DNA from: Bacteroidota bacterium
GTDB taxonomy: Bacteria > Bacteroidota > Bacteroidia > Flavobacteriales_D > Sanyastnellaceae
Length of the DNA: 62,503 nt
Reading direction: 5' to 3'
Assembly: GCA_027622975.1 (NCBI GenBank)
Contig: JAQBVN010000014.1
Coordinates: 1-62,503 of the forward strand
Shown one piece after another: positions 33,614-42,213 of the stretch (its first letter is position 1; each line of letters starts with the position of its first letter). The position numbers and the translations under genes are program-made. The notes under the pieces are model-generated. The model saw only the letters and a list, made by a program, of their open reading frames with translations, made no database searches and was not told where the DNA came from.

Positions 33614-34282
33614 ATGAATTATTTGGCACATATGGTGGTTGGGACCTTCGCCGGATTGGATGCCGAGGGGATGCTCGGCAATTTTGTGGGTGATGCAGTG
33701 AAGGGTAGACATGTGGAGGCGCAATGGGGGCCAAGCATTGCCCGAGGCATTCGGTTGCATCGCGCACTCGATGAAGCGAGTGACAGGCATGCAGCCAGTC
33801 AAGAGGCGCGTCGGGTGTTGAGGCCATGGTGCGGGAAGTGGAGCGGTGTCGTATGGGATGTCCTGGCAGACCATGTGCTTGCGGATGGATTTGATCAGTT
33901 GACCCCACAACTTGGAACGCTCGAGAATTTTGCCAACCAACAAACGAATGCCTTGCGCAATCAGCAGGAGGCCATGCCCTTGAGGAGCCAGCGATTTTTT
34001 GAAGCCATGGTGCGCCATGGTTGGTTGGTCGGCTATGCCAATCCTGTGGTGGTCGATCAGGTCTTGCATGCCATGTCGCAACGTCGAACCATGGCTTTTC
34101 CAGTATCCAAGGGTTGGGATGCCTTCGAAGCCCATCAGGACCTCTTGAAGTCTTGTGCCCGTGATTTGGTGAAGGACATGATTCAGTGGGGCCAAACAAG
34201 GGTGAATCCATGCCTCTCAGGTGGAGAAGAACGGCAACCTGCGGAGAACGACTTATCTTTGAAGTCTCAGCCCGTTGGCTGA
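33614..34282 (+). CDS. acpH: ACP phosphodiesterase-like protein (AcpH family)
   Basis: 222 residues from ATG 33614, where family similarity begins (MNYLAHMVVGTFAGLDAEGMLGNFVGD). AcpH proteins open with an almost identical MNYLAH...GNFxxD segment, whose Asp belongs to the metal centre, followed by GIRLHRALDEASDRH and WDVLADHVLA. AcpH removes 4'-phosphopantetheine from acyl carrier protein. The last 20 residues are hydrophilic and unconserved. Physiological role in Bacteroidota is unclear. Confidence 0.85.
   Translation: MNYLAHMVVGTFAGLDAEGMLGNFVGDAVKGRHVEAQWGPSIARGIRLHRALDEASDRHAASQEARRVLRPWCGKWSGVVWDVLADHVLADGFDQLTPQLGTLENFANQQTNALRNQQEAMPLRSQRFFEAMVRHGWLVGYANPVVVDQVLHAMSQRRTMAFPVSKGWDAFEAHQDLLKSCARDLVKDMIQWGQTRVNPCLSGGEERQPAENDLSLKSQPVG
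34254..34261 (+). promoter_or_regulatory. TATCTTTG box inside acpH end
   Basis: An exact TAnnTTTG match within the last codons of acpH, 74 nt before the DUF4290 ATG. It may give that operon its own promoter. There is no TTG at the -33 distance, so confidence is low. Confidence 0.35.
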
Positions 34283-34335
34283 AGGAGCTTGGCGCTTCAC
34301 GTGAGGCCCTTGCGATCAAAACCACACAGAGCAAC

Positions 34336-34980
34336 ATGGCGGATTCCCCCATTCAATTTGACGCCCTGACATACAACAGCATGAGGTCAGATTTGATCAT
34401 CCCCGAGTACGGGCGATCGATCCACCGCATGATTGAGCATTGCCTTTCCATGGCAGACCGCGACCAACGCACCCAATGTGCCAAGGCCATTGTCAGTGTC
34501 ATGGGCAGTGTCGTTCCTGCTGAGGGTGAGGGCGATCAAGGACTCCAAAAGCTTTGGAACCAGCTCCACATCATGGCCAACTATGAATTGGACGTGGATG
34601 GACCTTTTCCCAAACCTGAACCCGACGACAAGGCGAGCAAACCCGCGGCTATGGATTACCCCAACGCTGCGTCGAGGGCTGGGCATTTTGGCAAGACGAC
34701 CTTGGATTTAATTGAGGTTGGGAAGGCGATGGAGGAAGGTGAAGAAAAGGCGGTGTTCGTGGTGAAGTTGGCCAATTTGATGAAGCGTCATTTTTTGACG
34801 TGGAACCAAAACACAGTGGAAGACAGCGTGATTTTTGAGGAGTTGAAAAAACGGTCTGGAGGCGCTCTTGTGGTCCCTGAAGGGACGGTGCTGGAGGGTA
34901 CCGCAGACATCCTGCGTAGCGTCCGCAAAACAAGCGACGCTCTGGCTCGCCCGCAAAAGAAGAAAAAGAAACGCCGCTGA
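34336..34980 (+). CDS. DUF4290 domain protein
   Basis: 214 residues from ATG 34336. It matches the Bacteroidota DUF4290 family: LTYNSMRSDLIIPEYGRSIHRMIEHCL at the start, LWNQLHIMANYELDVDGPFP in the middle, and a strongly basic end (PQKKKKKRR). The gene is typically found next to murA in Flavobacteriia, as here (139 nt before it). The function is unknown. The Lys/Arg tail suggests nucleic acid or ribosome contact, but that is a guess. Confidence 0.85.
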   Translation: MADSPIQFDALTYNSMRSDLIIPEYGRSIHRMIEHCLSMADRDQRTQCAKAIVSVMGSVVPAEGEGDQGLQKLWNQLHIMANYELDVDGPFPKPEPDDKASKPAAMDYPNAASRAGHFGKTTLDLIEVGKAMEEGEEKAVFVVKLANLMKRHFLTWNQNTVEDSVIFEELKKRSGGALVVPEGTVLEGTADILRSVRKTSDALARPQKKKKKRR

Positions 34981-35119
34981 GGCTGGATTTCTGGGCATCA
35001 GAGGTCTGGGCAGATGCCATTGACGGATGTCGCGAGGCCTTAATCTTTCCAAGGTAGGAGGTTGAAAACCCTGTGAGAATTGTCATTCAGGCGTGCAACC
35101 ACCCCCGAAATTCGGGGTC

Positions 35120-36427
35120 ATGGGAAGTTTCATCATTGAAGGAGGTCACCGGTTGCATGGGGACGTGACCCCGCAGGGAGCAAAGAACGAGGCGCTGCAA
35201 ATTTTGTGCGCGGTCATGTTGACGGCAGAGCCGGTCACCATCCACAATCTGCCGGACATTGTCGACGTCAACAAGTTGATTTCCTTGCTCGGGGATCTCG
35301 GAGTGAAAATCCAACATCTTGGTGCAGGCAGCTACCGATTCCAAGCCGACGATGTCAATTTGGATCATTTGGCGACGGAGTCGTTCCAAACGAAGGGCAG
35401 TGCACTCCGGGGCTCCGTGATGATTCTCGGTCCAATGTTGGGTCGATTTGGTGTGGGAGCCATCCCGAGACCAGGAGGGGACAAAATCGGGCGTCGCCGT
35501 TTGGACACTCACTTCATTGGATTCCAGCAATTGGGTGCCACTTTCGAGTACGATGCCCAATCTGGATTTTTCAACGCGCGTGCTCCGAAGGGTTTGAAGG
35601 GGACGTACATGCTGCTGGACGAAGCATCTGTGACTGGGACCGCCAATGTGGTCATGGCTGCTGCGTTGGCTCAAGGCACCACCACCATTTACAATGCGGC
35701 TTGCGAGCCCTATTTGCAGCAGTTGTGCAAGATGATCAACCGCATGGGGGGCAAGATTTCTGGTGTGGGATCCAACATGCTGGTCATTGAGGGGGTTGAG
35801 ACTTTGGGAGGCACGGAACATCGCTGTCTTCCTGACATGATTGAGATTGGCAGTTTCATTGGCTTGGCGGCCATGACACAAAGCGAAATCACCATCAAGG
35901 ATTGCGCATACGATGAGTTGGGGGTCATCCCCAGTGTGTTTGGCCGATTGGGAATCCAGATGGAACGGCGTGGAGAAGACCTCCACATTCCCGCGCAGGA
36001 GCGTTACGAGATTGATACGTTCATCGACGGCAGCATCCTCACTGTGGCCGATGCCCCTTGGCCCGGGTTTACCCCGGATTTGCTCTCCATAGTTTTGGTG
36101 ACTGCGACCCAGGCGCGAGGCAGCGTGCTGATTCACCAGAAGATGTTTGAGAGTCGGCTGTTTTTTGTGGATAAGCTCATCGACATGGGAGGCCAAATCA
36201 TTCTCTGTGACCCGCACCGCGCCACAGTCATTGGGTTGGACAGGAAGTCAAGCCTTCGAGGTGTGACCATGACATCCCCGGACATTCGAGCTGGGGTGAG
36301 TCTGCTGATTGCCGCCCTCAGCGCGGAGGGCAAGAGCACCATTCACAACATTGACCAAATCGACCGAGGCTACCAGCACATTGACACCCGTTTGCGTTCG
36401 TTGGGAGCGCATATTGTTCGGGTATGA
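35120..36427 (+). CDS. murA: UDP-N-acetylglucosamine 1-carboxyvinyltransferase
   Basis: 435 residues from ATG 35120; an earlier GTG (35093) adds nine unconserved residues. MGSFIIEGGHRLHGDVTPQGAKNEALQ contains the conserved Lys-Asn pair. GRFGVGAIPRPGGDKIGRRRLD and PWPGFTPDLLS (the PWP..TD-like loop) are also present. The usual active-site Cys loop region around residue 115 reads MLGRFGVGAIPRPGG, with no Cys; many Bacteroidota have Asp or other residues there, giving fosfomycin insensitivity. It performs the first committed step of peptidoglycan synthesis. A CCCCGAA/TTCGGGG inverted repeat (35105-35119) sits just upstream of the start. Confidence 0.92.
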   Translation: MGSFIIEGGHRLHGDVTPQGAKNEALQILCAVMLTAEPVTIHNLPDIVDVNKLISLLGDLGVKIQHLGAGSYRFQADDVNLDHLATESFQTKGSALRGSVMILGPMLGRFGVGAIPRPGGDKIGRRRLDTHFIGFQQLGATFEYDAQSGFFNARAPKGLKGTYMLLDEASVTGTANVVMAAALAQGTTTIYNAACEPYLQQLCKMINRMGGKISGVGSNMLVIEGVETLGGTEHRCLPDMIEIGSFIGLAAMTQSEITIKDCAYDELGVIPSVFGRLGIQMERRGEDLHIPAQERYEIDTFIDGSILTVADAPWPGFTPDLLSIVLVTATQARGSVLIHQKMFESRLFFVDKLIDMGGQIILCDPHRATVIGLDRKSSLRGVTMTSPDIRAGVSLLIAALSAEGKSTIHNIDQIDRGYQHIDTRLRSLGAHIVRV

Positions 36428-37035
36428 CCCCAAACCACGTATCTTCCATGTCCATTTCAAACCCTCGCATCATGTGGAAAGTAGGCGCTGTGCTCATCAT
36501 GACGGCACTTGTTTGGTCCGGTTGGTCTTCGGCCGATCCTTCATCCCATCCATCTCCCGACCGGGTGGTGGTTACGGGTAAGATTGGGCATGGAATCGGA
36601 GACGAAGCCCCTGACATCGTGATGAACAACCCCAAGGGTAAAGAAATGAAGCTCAGCGACCTGCGTGGAAGCTACGTGCTCATCGATTTTTGGGCGTCTT
36701 GGTGCGGTCCATGCCGGCGCGAGAACCCCAACGTGGTCAGGGCTTACGACAAATACCGAAAGGCCAAGTTCAAGGATGGGGAGGGTTTCGAGATTTTCAG
36801 TGTTTCGCTCGATTCGGACATCCCACGTTGGGAAGCTGCCATTGACAAGGATGGGCTGAATTGGAAACACCATGTGAGCGACCTCAAAAAATGGGATAAC
36901 GAGGCGGCAGTCATGTATGGGGTGAGCTCCATTCCCATGAGTTTTTTGGTCAATCCCGAGGGGATCATTGTGGCCACCAACTTGCGGGGCATTGAATTGC
37001 ATCACCAGCTTGACAAGTACGTGTCAAGTTTCTGA
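36424..37035 (+). CDS. TlpA/ResA-like thioredoxin-family protein
   Basis: 203 residues. An N-terminal hydrophobic segment (about 17-35) exports or anchors the protein; a thioredoxin domain with WCGPC (Cys94, Cys97) follows, then the cis-Pro region SSIPMSFLVNPEG. AhpC/TSA-TlpA type, active as a thiol-disulfide reductase on the periplasmic side, often in cytochrome c maturation. It starts on an ATGA overlap with murA; Met17 is an alternative start. Confidence 0.88.
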   Translation: MTPNHVSSMSISNPRIMWKVGAVLIMTALVWSGWSSADPSSHPSPDRVVVTGKIGHGIGDEAPDIVMNNPKGKEMKLSDLRGSYVLIDFWASWCGPCRRENPNVVRAYDKYRKAKFKDGEGFEIFSVSLDSDIPRWEAAIDKDGLNWKHHVSDLKKWDNEAAVMYGVSSIPMSFLVNPEGIIVATNLRGIELHHQLDKYVSSF

Positions 37036-37042
37036 CGAAGAA

Positions 37043-37064
37043 GGTCTGACGCAGACGTCAGGCC
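37043..37064 (+). terminator. Hairpin after the thioredoxin gene
   Basis: A 9-bp stem, GGTCTGACG with CGTCAGGCC (one wobble), around CAGA, begins 8 nt after the stop. No T run follows, so it may be an attenuating or RNA-stabilising hairpin rather than a full terminator. Confidence 0.4.
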
Positions 37065-37157
37065 ATGGCACACTTCCTGACATCCTGTCGCATCTTCGCG
37101 CCGCCGAAGCGCTTGGCACACGGATTGCCGAGAGGGCTGTGTTGCCAACAGGAAACC

Positions 37158-37769
37158 ATGAGTAAAGAAGAATCTACCCAAGTAGAAGTCCGCACTGCAG
37201 AGGCGGATGCCACCACAACCTCCCAAGAATCCTCCCAAGACGCGACGAGGTCTGATGCCACGTCGCATGGCGATGCGGATTCTTCGCAGGGATGCGATTC
37301 ACAAGAAGGCCATTCCGAGAAGGTCCAGCCTGAAGAGGCCCGTCCCGAAGAAACGGATTGGCAGGACAAATACCTTCGGTTGTACGCGGAGTTTGACAAC
37401 TTTCGGAAGCGCACCATGCGCGAGCGTGGAGATTTGATTCGCAATGCTTCCATGGACATCCTTGAAAAGCTATTGCCTGTGCTTGATGACTTTGACCGCG
37501 CGGCAGCTGACCCCAGCGAGGATGTGGTGGCTGTCCGTGAGGGTCGAACCCTGATTCACACCAAACTGCGCCAGTTGCTCGAGGCCCAGGGATTGACCAA
37601 GATGGAAGTTGGGCAAGGCGACGTTTTTGACGTGGACCTCCACGAGGCGATCACCAACATTCCGGCACCGACACCAGATCTGGTGAACAAGGTGGTGGAC
37701 GTGGTGGAGCCAGGATACAAGTTGAACGACAAAATCATGCGCTACGCCAAGGTGGTGGTGGGGCAATAA
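37158..37769 (+). CDS. grpE: GrpE nucleotide exchange factor
   Basis: 203 residues from ATG 37158. An acidic, Ser/Thr/Gln-rich N-terminus (about 1-65) precedes the GrpE coiled coil (DKYLRLYAEFDNFRKRTMRER) and the beta domain ending in the family signature VVDVVEPGYKLNDKIMRYAKVVV. It releases ADP from DnaK. The gene lies 6 nt upstream of dnaJ. dnaK itself is not in the window. No CIRCE element was seen. Confidence 0.94.
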   Translation: MSKEESTQVEVRTAEADATTTSQESSQDATRSDATSHGDADSSQGCDSQEGHSEKVQPEEARPEETDWQDKYLRLYAEFDNFRKRTMRERGDLIRNASMDILEKLLPVLDDFDRAAADPSEDVVAVREGRTLIHTKLRQLLEAQGLTKMEVGQGDVFDVDLHEAITNIPAPTPDLVNKVVDVVEPGYKLNDKIMRYAKVVVGQ

Positions 37770-37775
37770 GGCATC

Positions 37776-38876
37776 ATGGCCAAACGCGATTACTACGAAA
37801 TCCTCGGCGTCTCCAAAGGCGCGTCGGCCTCTGACATCAAGAAGGCCTACCGCAAGCTCGCGCTGAAGTACCACCCGGACAAGAACCCGGACGACGCCTC
37901 GGCGGAAGAGAAATTCAAGGAGGCGGCCGAAGCCTACGAGGTTCTGAGCGACGACACCAAACGCCAACAGTACGACCGTTTTGGTCACGAAGGCATGCGT
38001 GGTGGCCCAGGTGGATTTGGCGGTGGCGGCATGGACATGGATGACATCTTCTCGCAGTTTGGCGACATCTTCGGAGGTGCCTTTGGCGGGGGTGGAGGCC
38101 GTCGCCGGCGCATGAAGGGCAGCAACCTTCGAATCAAGGTCAAATTGACCTTGGAAGAAGTTTCAGAAGGTGTGAGTAAGAAGGTCAAGGTGTTCAAGCA
38201 AGTCCCCGCCCAAGGGGTGGAGTATTCCGATTGTGCCACATGCCACGGAACGGGACAAGTGCGTCGCGTGACCAATACGATTTTGGGTCAAATGCAGACG
38301 GCTTCAACCTGCAATGTGTGCCATGGCACCGGCCAGAGCATCACGAGGAAGCCCAGCGGTACAGATGACATGGGCATGGTGCGCGAGGAAGCCGTAGTGA
38401 GCCTGGACATCCCAGCAGGGGTGGAGGATGGCATGCAATTGAGCGTGCGAGGCGAAGGAAATGGCGCTCCAATGGGTGGGGTGTCTGGGGATTTGATTGT
38501 GCTCGTGGAGGTTCTGCCCCATGAGTCCTTTCAGAGGAATGGTAAGAACCTGCACCACGACCACTACATCAGTTTTGTCGATGCCGCGTTGGGATCCACG
38601 GCTGAAGTGCCGTTGCTCGGGGGCAAGGCCAAAATCAAAATTGACCCAGGAACGCAAAGTGGGAAAATCGTTCGACTCAGAGGCAAAGGATTGCCGGCTG
38701 TGGATAGCTACGGCAATGGAGATTTGTTGGTGAATTTGAATGTTTGGACGCCCAAAAAGTTGTCCAAGGATGAGACAGCGGCCTTGGAACAAATGCGAGA
38801 ATCAGCGAACTTTCAGCCCGATGCGGATCACGGAGAGCGCGGTTTCTTCGACAAGGTCCGGGACATGTTCTCCTGA
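37776..38876 (+). CDS. dnaJ: DnaJ co-chaperone with a reduced zinc-finger domain
   Basis: 366 residues. The J domain is complete with HPD at 33-35. A Gly/Phe-rich region runs from about 70 to 110, then a cysteine domain and the C-terminal substrate domain ([19 protein letters not shown]). Standard DnaJ has four CxxCxGxG motifs; only two are here, CATCHGTG (Cys153, 156) and CNVCHGTG (Cys179, 182), corresponding by flanking sequence ([18 protein letters not shown]) to motifs 2 and 3. Motifs 1 and 4, which together form zinc centre I, are replaced by PAQGVEYS and KPSGTDDMG. Zinc centre II should remain. It forms an operon with grpE. Confidence 0.93.
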   Translation: MAKRDYYEILGVSKGASASDIKKAYRKLALKYHPDKNPDDASAEEKFKEAAEAYEVLSDDTKRQQYDRFGHEGMRGGPGGFGGGGMDMDDIFSQFGDIFGGAFGGGGGRRRRMKGSNLRIKVKLTLEEVSEGVSKKVKVFKQVPAQGVEYSDCATCHGTGQVRRVTNTILGQMQTASTCNVCHGTGQSITRKPSGTDDMGMVREEAVVSLDIPAGVEDGMQLSVRGEGNGAPMGGVSGDLIVLVEVLPHESFQRNGKNLHHDHYISFVDAALGSTAEVPLLGGKAKIKIDPGTQSGKIVRLRGKGLPAVDSYGNGDLLVNLNVWTPKKLSKDETAALEQMRESANFQPDADHGERGFFDKVRDMFS

Positions 38877-39826
38877 TGACAGAATCTTCCCCCATGTTGA
38901 CCTCCCAAGGTGTGGCCAAACATTACGGCGACCACATCGCACTTGCGCCCTTGGATATGGTGTTGGAGCGGGGGAAAATCCTCGGTTTGTTGGGACCCAA
39001 TGGCGCCGGGAAGACGACTTTCTTGAGGATGGTCACAGGCATCACCCGACCGGATCAGGGGGTTCTGCGCTTGTTTGGCGAGCCTCATCGCCGGGATCAT
39101 CTCCGTCGCATGGGGTACCTTCCAGAAGAACGAGGCCTCTACAAGGGAATGCGGGTCGCAGAACAAGTGCTGTACTTTGCCTCTCTTCGCGGCATGTCGC
39201 GTACCGACGCTCAGCACGCTTTGAAGGGATGGTTTGAGCGACTTCAAGTCGAGGGGTGGTGGAACCGAGAAGTGGCGGACCTCAGCAAAGGCATGGCCCA
39301 AAAAATTCAGTTTATCGCCACCGTGCTTCACCGGCCTGAACTTCTCATCCTCGACGAGCCTTTCAGTGGTTTGGATCCCATCAATGCCGTCCTGATTCGC
39401 GATGAAATGTTGCGTTTGGTCCGGGAAGAGGGCACGACCTTGGTGTTGTCTACGCATAACATGGGATCTGTGGAGACATTGTGCGAGGAAGTGTTGATGT
39501 TGCATCGGGGCCACAAGGTCCTTTCGGGTCGTGTCGATGAGGTGCGGGAGACTGCGAGAAAGGGGCGCATTCGCATGACGTTCAAAGGCAACCTCATGGC
39601 TTTCGTGGATCAACTCGGTCCAAGAGCTGAATTGTTGTCGCACGAATCCGAGGTTCTTGCATCTGGAGAGACCCGTCACGAGGTGGCGTTGGCCTTGCCT
39701 GAGGACTGGTCCATGTCAGCCTTGTTGCGATGGGCCGTCGATCATGTGGAGGTGCTGGAGGCGGTCCCCGTGCGGATGTCCATGGAGGAGGTGTTTGTTC
39801 AAACCGTCGAAGCCAACGGCTCATGA
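38876..39826 (+). CDS. ABC transporter ATP-binding protein (NatA-like)
   Basis: 316 residues. Walker A GLLGPNGAGKTT, a Q-loop substitute in MGYLPEERGLYKGM, signature DLSKGMAQKIQFI, Walker B LLILDEPFSGLDP and the switch His in VLSTHNM. A C-terminal extension of about 90 residues resembles ABC-2 exporters of the NatA/DrrA type. It overlaps the dnaJ stop by one base (TGATG) and the permease start by four (ATGA), so it is part of the chaperone operon by position. Substrate unknown. Confidence 0.9.
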   Translation: MTESSPMLTSQGVAKHYGDHIALAPLDMVLERGKILGLLGPNGAGKTTFLRMVTGITRPDQGVLRLFGEPHRRDHLRRMGYLPEERGLYKGMRVAEQVLYFASLRGMSRTDAQHALKGWFERLQVEGWWNREVADLSKGMAQKIQFIATVLHRPELLILDEPFSGLDPINAVLIRDEMLRLVREEGTTLVLSTHNMGSVETLCEEVLMLHRGHKVLSGRVDEVRETARKGRIRMTFKGNLMAFVDQLGPRAELLSHESEVLASGETRHEVALALPEDWSMSALLRWAVDHVEVLEAVPVRMSMEEVFVQTVEANGS

Positions 39827-41184
39827 GTTCCCCGAATCATCCCACGTTTTGGGCTGCATGGCGTTTGATTGCGCGAAGAGAATACATCACACGCTTTCGA
39901 CGCAAGGCCTTCTTGCTCGCAACGTTCCTCGGTCCCGTCCTCTTGGTGGGGATGGTGGCGTCCATTGTGCTCTTGACGCAAGGCACGGAAGAGGAGGTCA
40001 AGGTGTACGTTGTGGACTTGGATGGATTGCTCACGGTGCCGGGGCCTCAGGGCTCCTTGGTTCCTTGGTGTCCTTCTTGTTTTCCGGAGCGTCGCCTGCT
40101 CACTTACCGTTTTGGTCGAGAAGCCAAGACCAAACCAGCGCTTGAAGCCGACGGATTCACTTGCATGATCATGCTTGACGAGGGCATCGTCCAAAGTGAG
40201 AAGGGTCAATTGTTGCAAGTGAACCCTCCATCGTCCAGTGCCAAACGTTCCATGGAACGAGACCTCAGCCAGGCCCTCGAGCGATTGAAGGTCCGGGAGG
40301 AGCTGGAGGTGGATTACGATGCGTACATGGCATTGAAGACGGACATCCAATTGGTCCCGTTGGACATTGACACCAAGGAGCGTAAGGGAAGTGAACAGGG
40401 GGCATTGGGATTCCTGTTCAGCGTGTTCATGTTCATGTTTGTGATGATCTATGGCATGCACGTCATGCGCGGTGTCATTGAGGAAAAGAGCAATCGCATT
40501 GTGGAAGTGGTGCTGAGTACAGTGCAGCCCTTGCAGTTGTTGCTCGGCAAAATCGCGGGGATTGGTGCGCTTGGGTTGACCCAGATTGCAACGTGGTCGC
40601 TGCTCAGTTGGTCGCTCATGTTTTTGTTGGGCTTGGGTTTGGAAAAAAGTGCGTGGTTGGAGTCCTGGACGGCGGCTCAAGGCATGGCTGCGGGCACGGC
40701 TGATTTTCAAACTGTCCTGGCAGCCCAAGAGGAGCTGGCCTTCTTGCTGGACATCGATTGGGGCGTGATGCTCGGGTGTGCGGCCATTTACTTCGTGTTG
40801 GGCTATGCCTTGTATGCCGCCTTTTTTGCGATGATCGGGTCCATGGTTGAACAGGAATCGGATGCCCAATACTTGTTGCTTCCGGTGATGCTTCCCATGC
40901 TTTTCAGTTACATTCTGGCTTCCATGTCGATCGAGGCCCCAGAAAGCACGTTGGCCGTTGTCAGTTCGTTTGTCCCCTTTTCATCTCCCATTTCGATGAT
41001 GGTTCGCCTACCCATGGGGGTGCCTTGGTGGCATGTGGTGGTGAGCATGCTTTTGCTCTTGGCAACGACGGCCTTGCTTTTGGCCTTGGCTGCACGGGTG
41101 TATCGCGTCACCATTCTGATGACGGGCAAGCGGCCCACCTTCCGAGCTGTTGTTCGTTGGATGTTCAGCCAATCGCATGTGTGA
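39823..41184 (+). CDS. ABC-2 type permease (NatB-like)
   Basis: 453 residues from ATG 39823. One N-terminal membrane helix (about 27-50), a large extracytoplasmic domain (about 52-220), then five or six C-terminal helices with the conserved IEEKSNRIVEVVLSTVQPLQLLLGKIAG segment of NatB permeases and an FVPFSSPISMMVRLP motif. It forms an exporter with the preceding ATPase. NatAB in Bacillus extrudes Na+; substrate here is unproven. Confidence 0.88.
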   Translation: MSSPNHPTFWAAWRLIARREYITRFRRKAFLLATFLGPVLLVGMVASIVLLTQGTEEEVKVYVVDLDGLLTVPGPQGSLVPWCPSCFPERRLLTYRFGREAKTKPALEADGFTCMIMLDEGIVQSEKGQLLQVNPPSSSAKRSMERDLSQALERLKVREELEVDYDAYMALKTDIQLVPLDIDTKERKGSEQGALGFLFSVFMFMFVMIYGMHVMRGVIEEKSNRIVEVVLSTVQPLQLLLGKIAGIGALGLTQIATWSLLSWSLMFLLGLGLEKSAWLESWTAAQGMAAGTADFQTVLAAQEELAFLLDIDWGVMLGCAAIYFVLGYALYAAFFAMIGSMVEQESDAQYLLLPVMLPMLFSYILASMSIEAPESTLAVVSSFVPFSSPISMMVRLPMGVPWWHVVVSMLLLLATTALLLALAARVYRVTILMTGKRPTFRAVVRWMFSQSHV

Positions 41185-41187
41185 GTG

Positions 41188-42165
41188 ATGTCGACAGTGA
41201 AACGCATTGCAGTCATTGACTGCGGAACCAACACGTTCAACATCAAGGTGGTGGATGTTGGAGCCTCTGGTGGGTGGATTCCGGTGTTTGCGCAGCGCAT
41301 TCCAGTGCGTTTGGGAAAAGGCGGAATGACCAAGGGAACCATCATGCCAGATCGAATGGCGCGAGGGTTGGATGCGCTCGCGAGCATGAGGGAGTCTGTC
41401 AGAAATTACAAGGTTCAAGAAGTGTTTGTGCTGGCGACAAGTGCAATGCGCGATGCCAAAAACGGCGGCGAATTTGTCAGAAAGGCCAAGGCATTGACGG
41501 ATTTTGACATTCAGGTCATTTCTGGTCACCACGAAGCCTTGCTCATCCACGAGGGTGTCATGCTCAACATTCCGGAGTTGCCCGAAGGCCCTTGTTTGAC
41601 CATGGATATTGGGGGGGGCAGTGTCGAATTCATCATGTGGAAGGGAAGGGATGTGTTGTGGTCGCGCAGCATCAATGCTGGGGTAGCTCGACTTCAAATG
41701 CTCATGCAGTTGCCTGATCCGTTGGGAGAGGAGGGGCTTGCGCGCATGAGGCCATTTCTCGAAGATGTGCTGGCCCCTGTGGCTGCTGCCATAGAGGTTC
41801 ATCAACCGAAATTGTTGGTGGGGGCCAGCGGATCCTTTGACACCTTGGCGGACATGGCCGGAACCCGTGTGCGTCATGTGCGGCCTGACCATGCCCAGTC
41901 CCCTGAACCGCACCCCTTGGTGGATGAGATTCCCTTGTCCATCTGGACGAGGCTGCGACGGGGTTTGATTGAAGGAGACCTTGCTTCCCGGATGGAGATG
42001 CCTGGCATGGATTCTGCCCGTGTGGACTTGATGCCATACAGCGCTGCCTTGATTGACTGGGTCTTGAGCAAGGGCCATGTTCAATCCATGTGCCGGGCTC
42101 CCTATGCGTTGCGTGAAGGGGTGATTTCGCGGGTGGAACGAGGGCTGGGTTTGTTGCCCGGATGA
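41188..42165 (+). CDS. Ppx/GppA exopolyphosphatase-family protein
   Basis: 325 residues from ATG 41188. The ASKHA phosphate-1 motif is AVIDCGTNTFNIKVVD, then ATSAMRDAKNG, ISGHHEALLIHEGV and the phosphate-2 motif LTMDIGGGSVEFI. It lacks the long C-terminal HD-like domain of E. coli Ppx, so it is the short form. It hydrolyses polyphosphate and/or pppGpp. It begins 3 nt after the ABC permease stop. Confidence 0.88.
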   Translation: MSTVKRIAVIDCGTNTFNIKVVDVGASGGWIPVFAQRIPVRLGKGGMTKGTIMPDRMARGLDALASMRESVRNYKVQEVFVLATSAMRDAKNGGEFVRKAKALTDFDIQVISGHHEALLIHEGVMLNIPELPEGPCLTMDIGGGSVEFIMWKGRDVLWSRSINAGVARLQMLMQLPDPLGEEGLARMRPFLEDVLAPVAAAIEVHQPKLLVGASGSFDTLADMAGTRVRHVRPDHAQSPEPHPLVDEIPLSIWTRLRRGLIEGDLASRMEMPGMDSARVDLMPYSAALIDWVLSKGHVQSMCRAPYALREGVISRVERGLGLLPG

Positions 42166-42213
42166 AACGGGGTTTGGCACCATCTTTGTCCCGACGCAGT
42201 CCAAACCCGAGCC

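Noticed and set aside
33210..34352. Minus-strand open frame crossing tRNA-Gly and acpH
   Set aside because: It reads through a tRNA and antisense to acpH; the protein is low-complexity and unmatched.
37065..37157. N-terminal extension of GrpE from ATG 37065
   Set aside because: The extra 31 residues are unconserved and begin right at the hairpin after the thioredoxin gene; ATG 37158 gives a normal acidic GrpE N-terminus.
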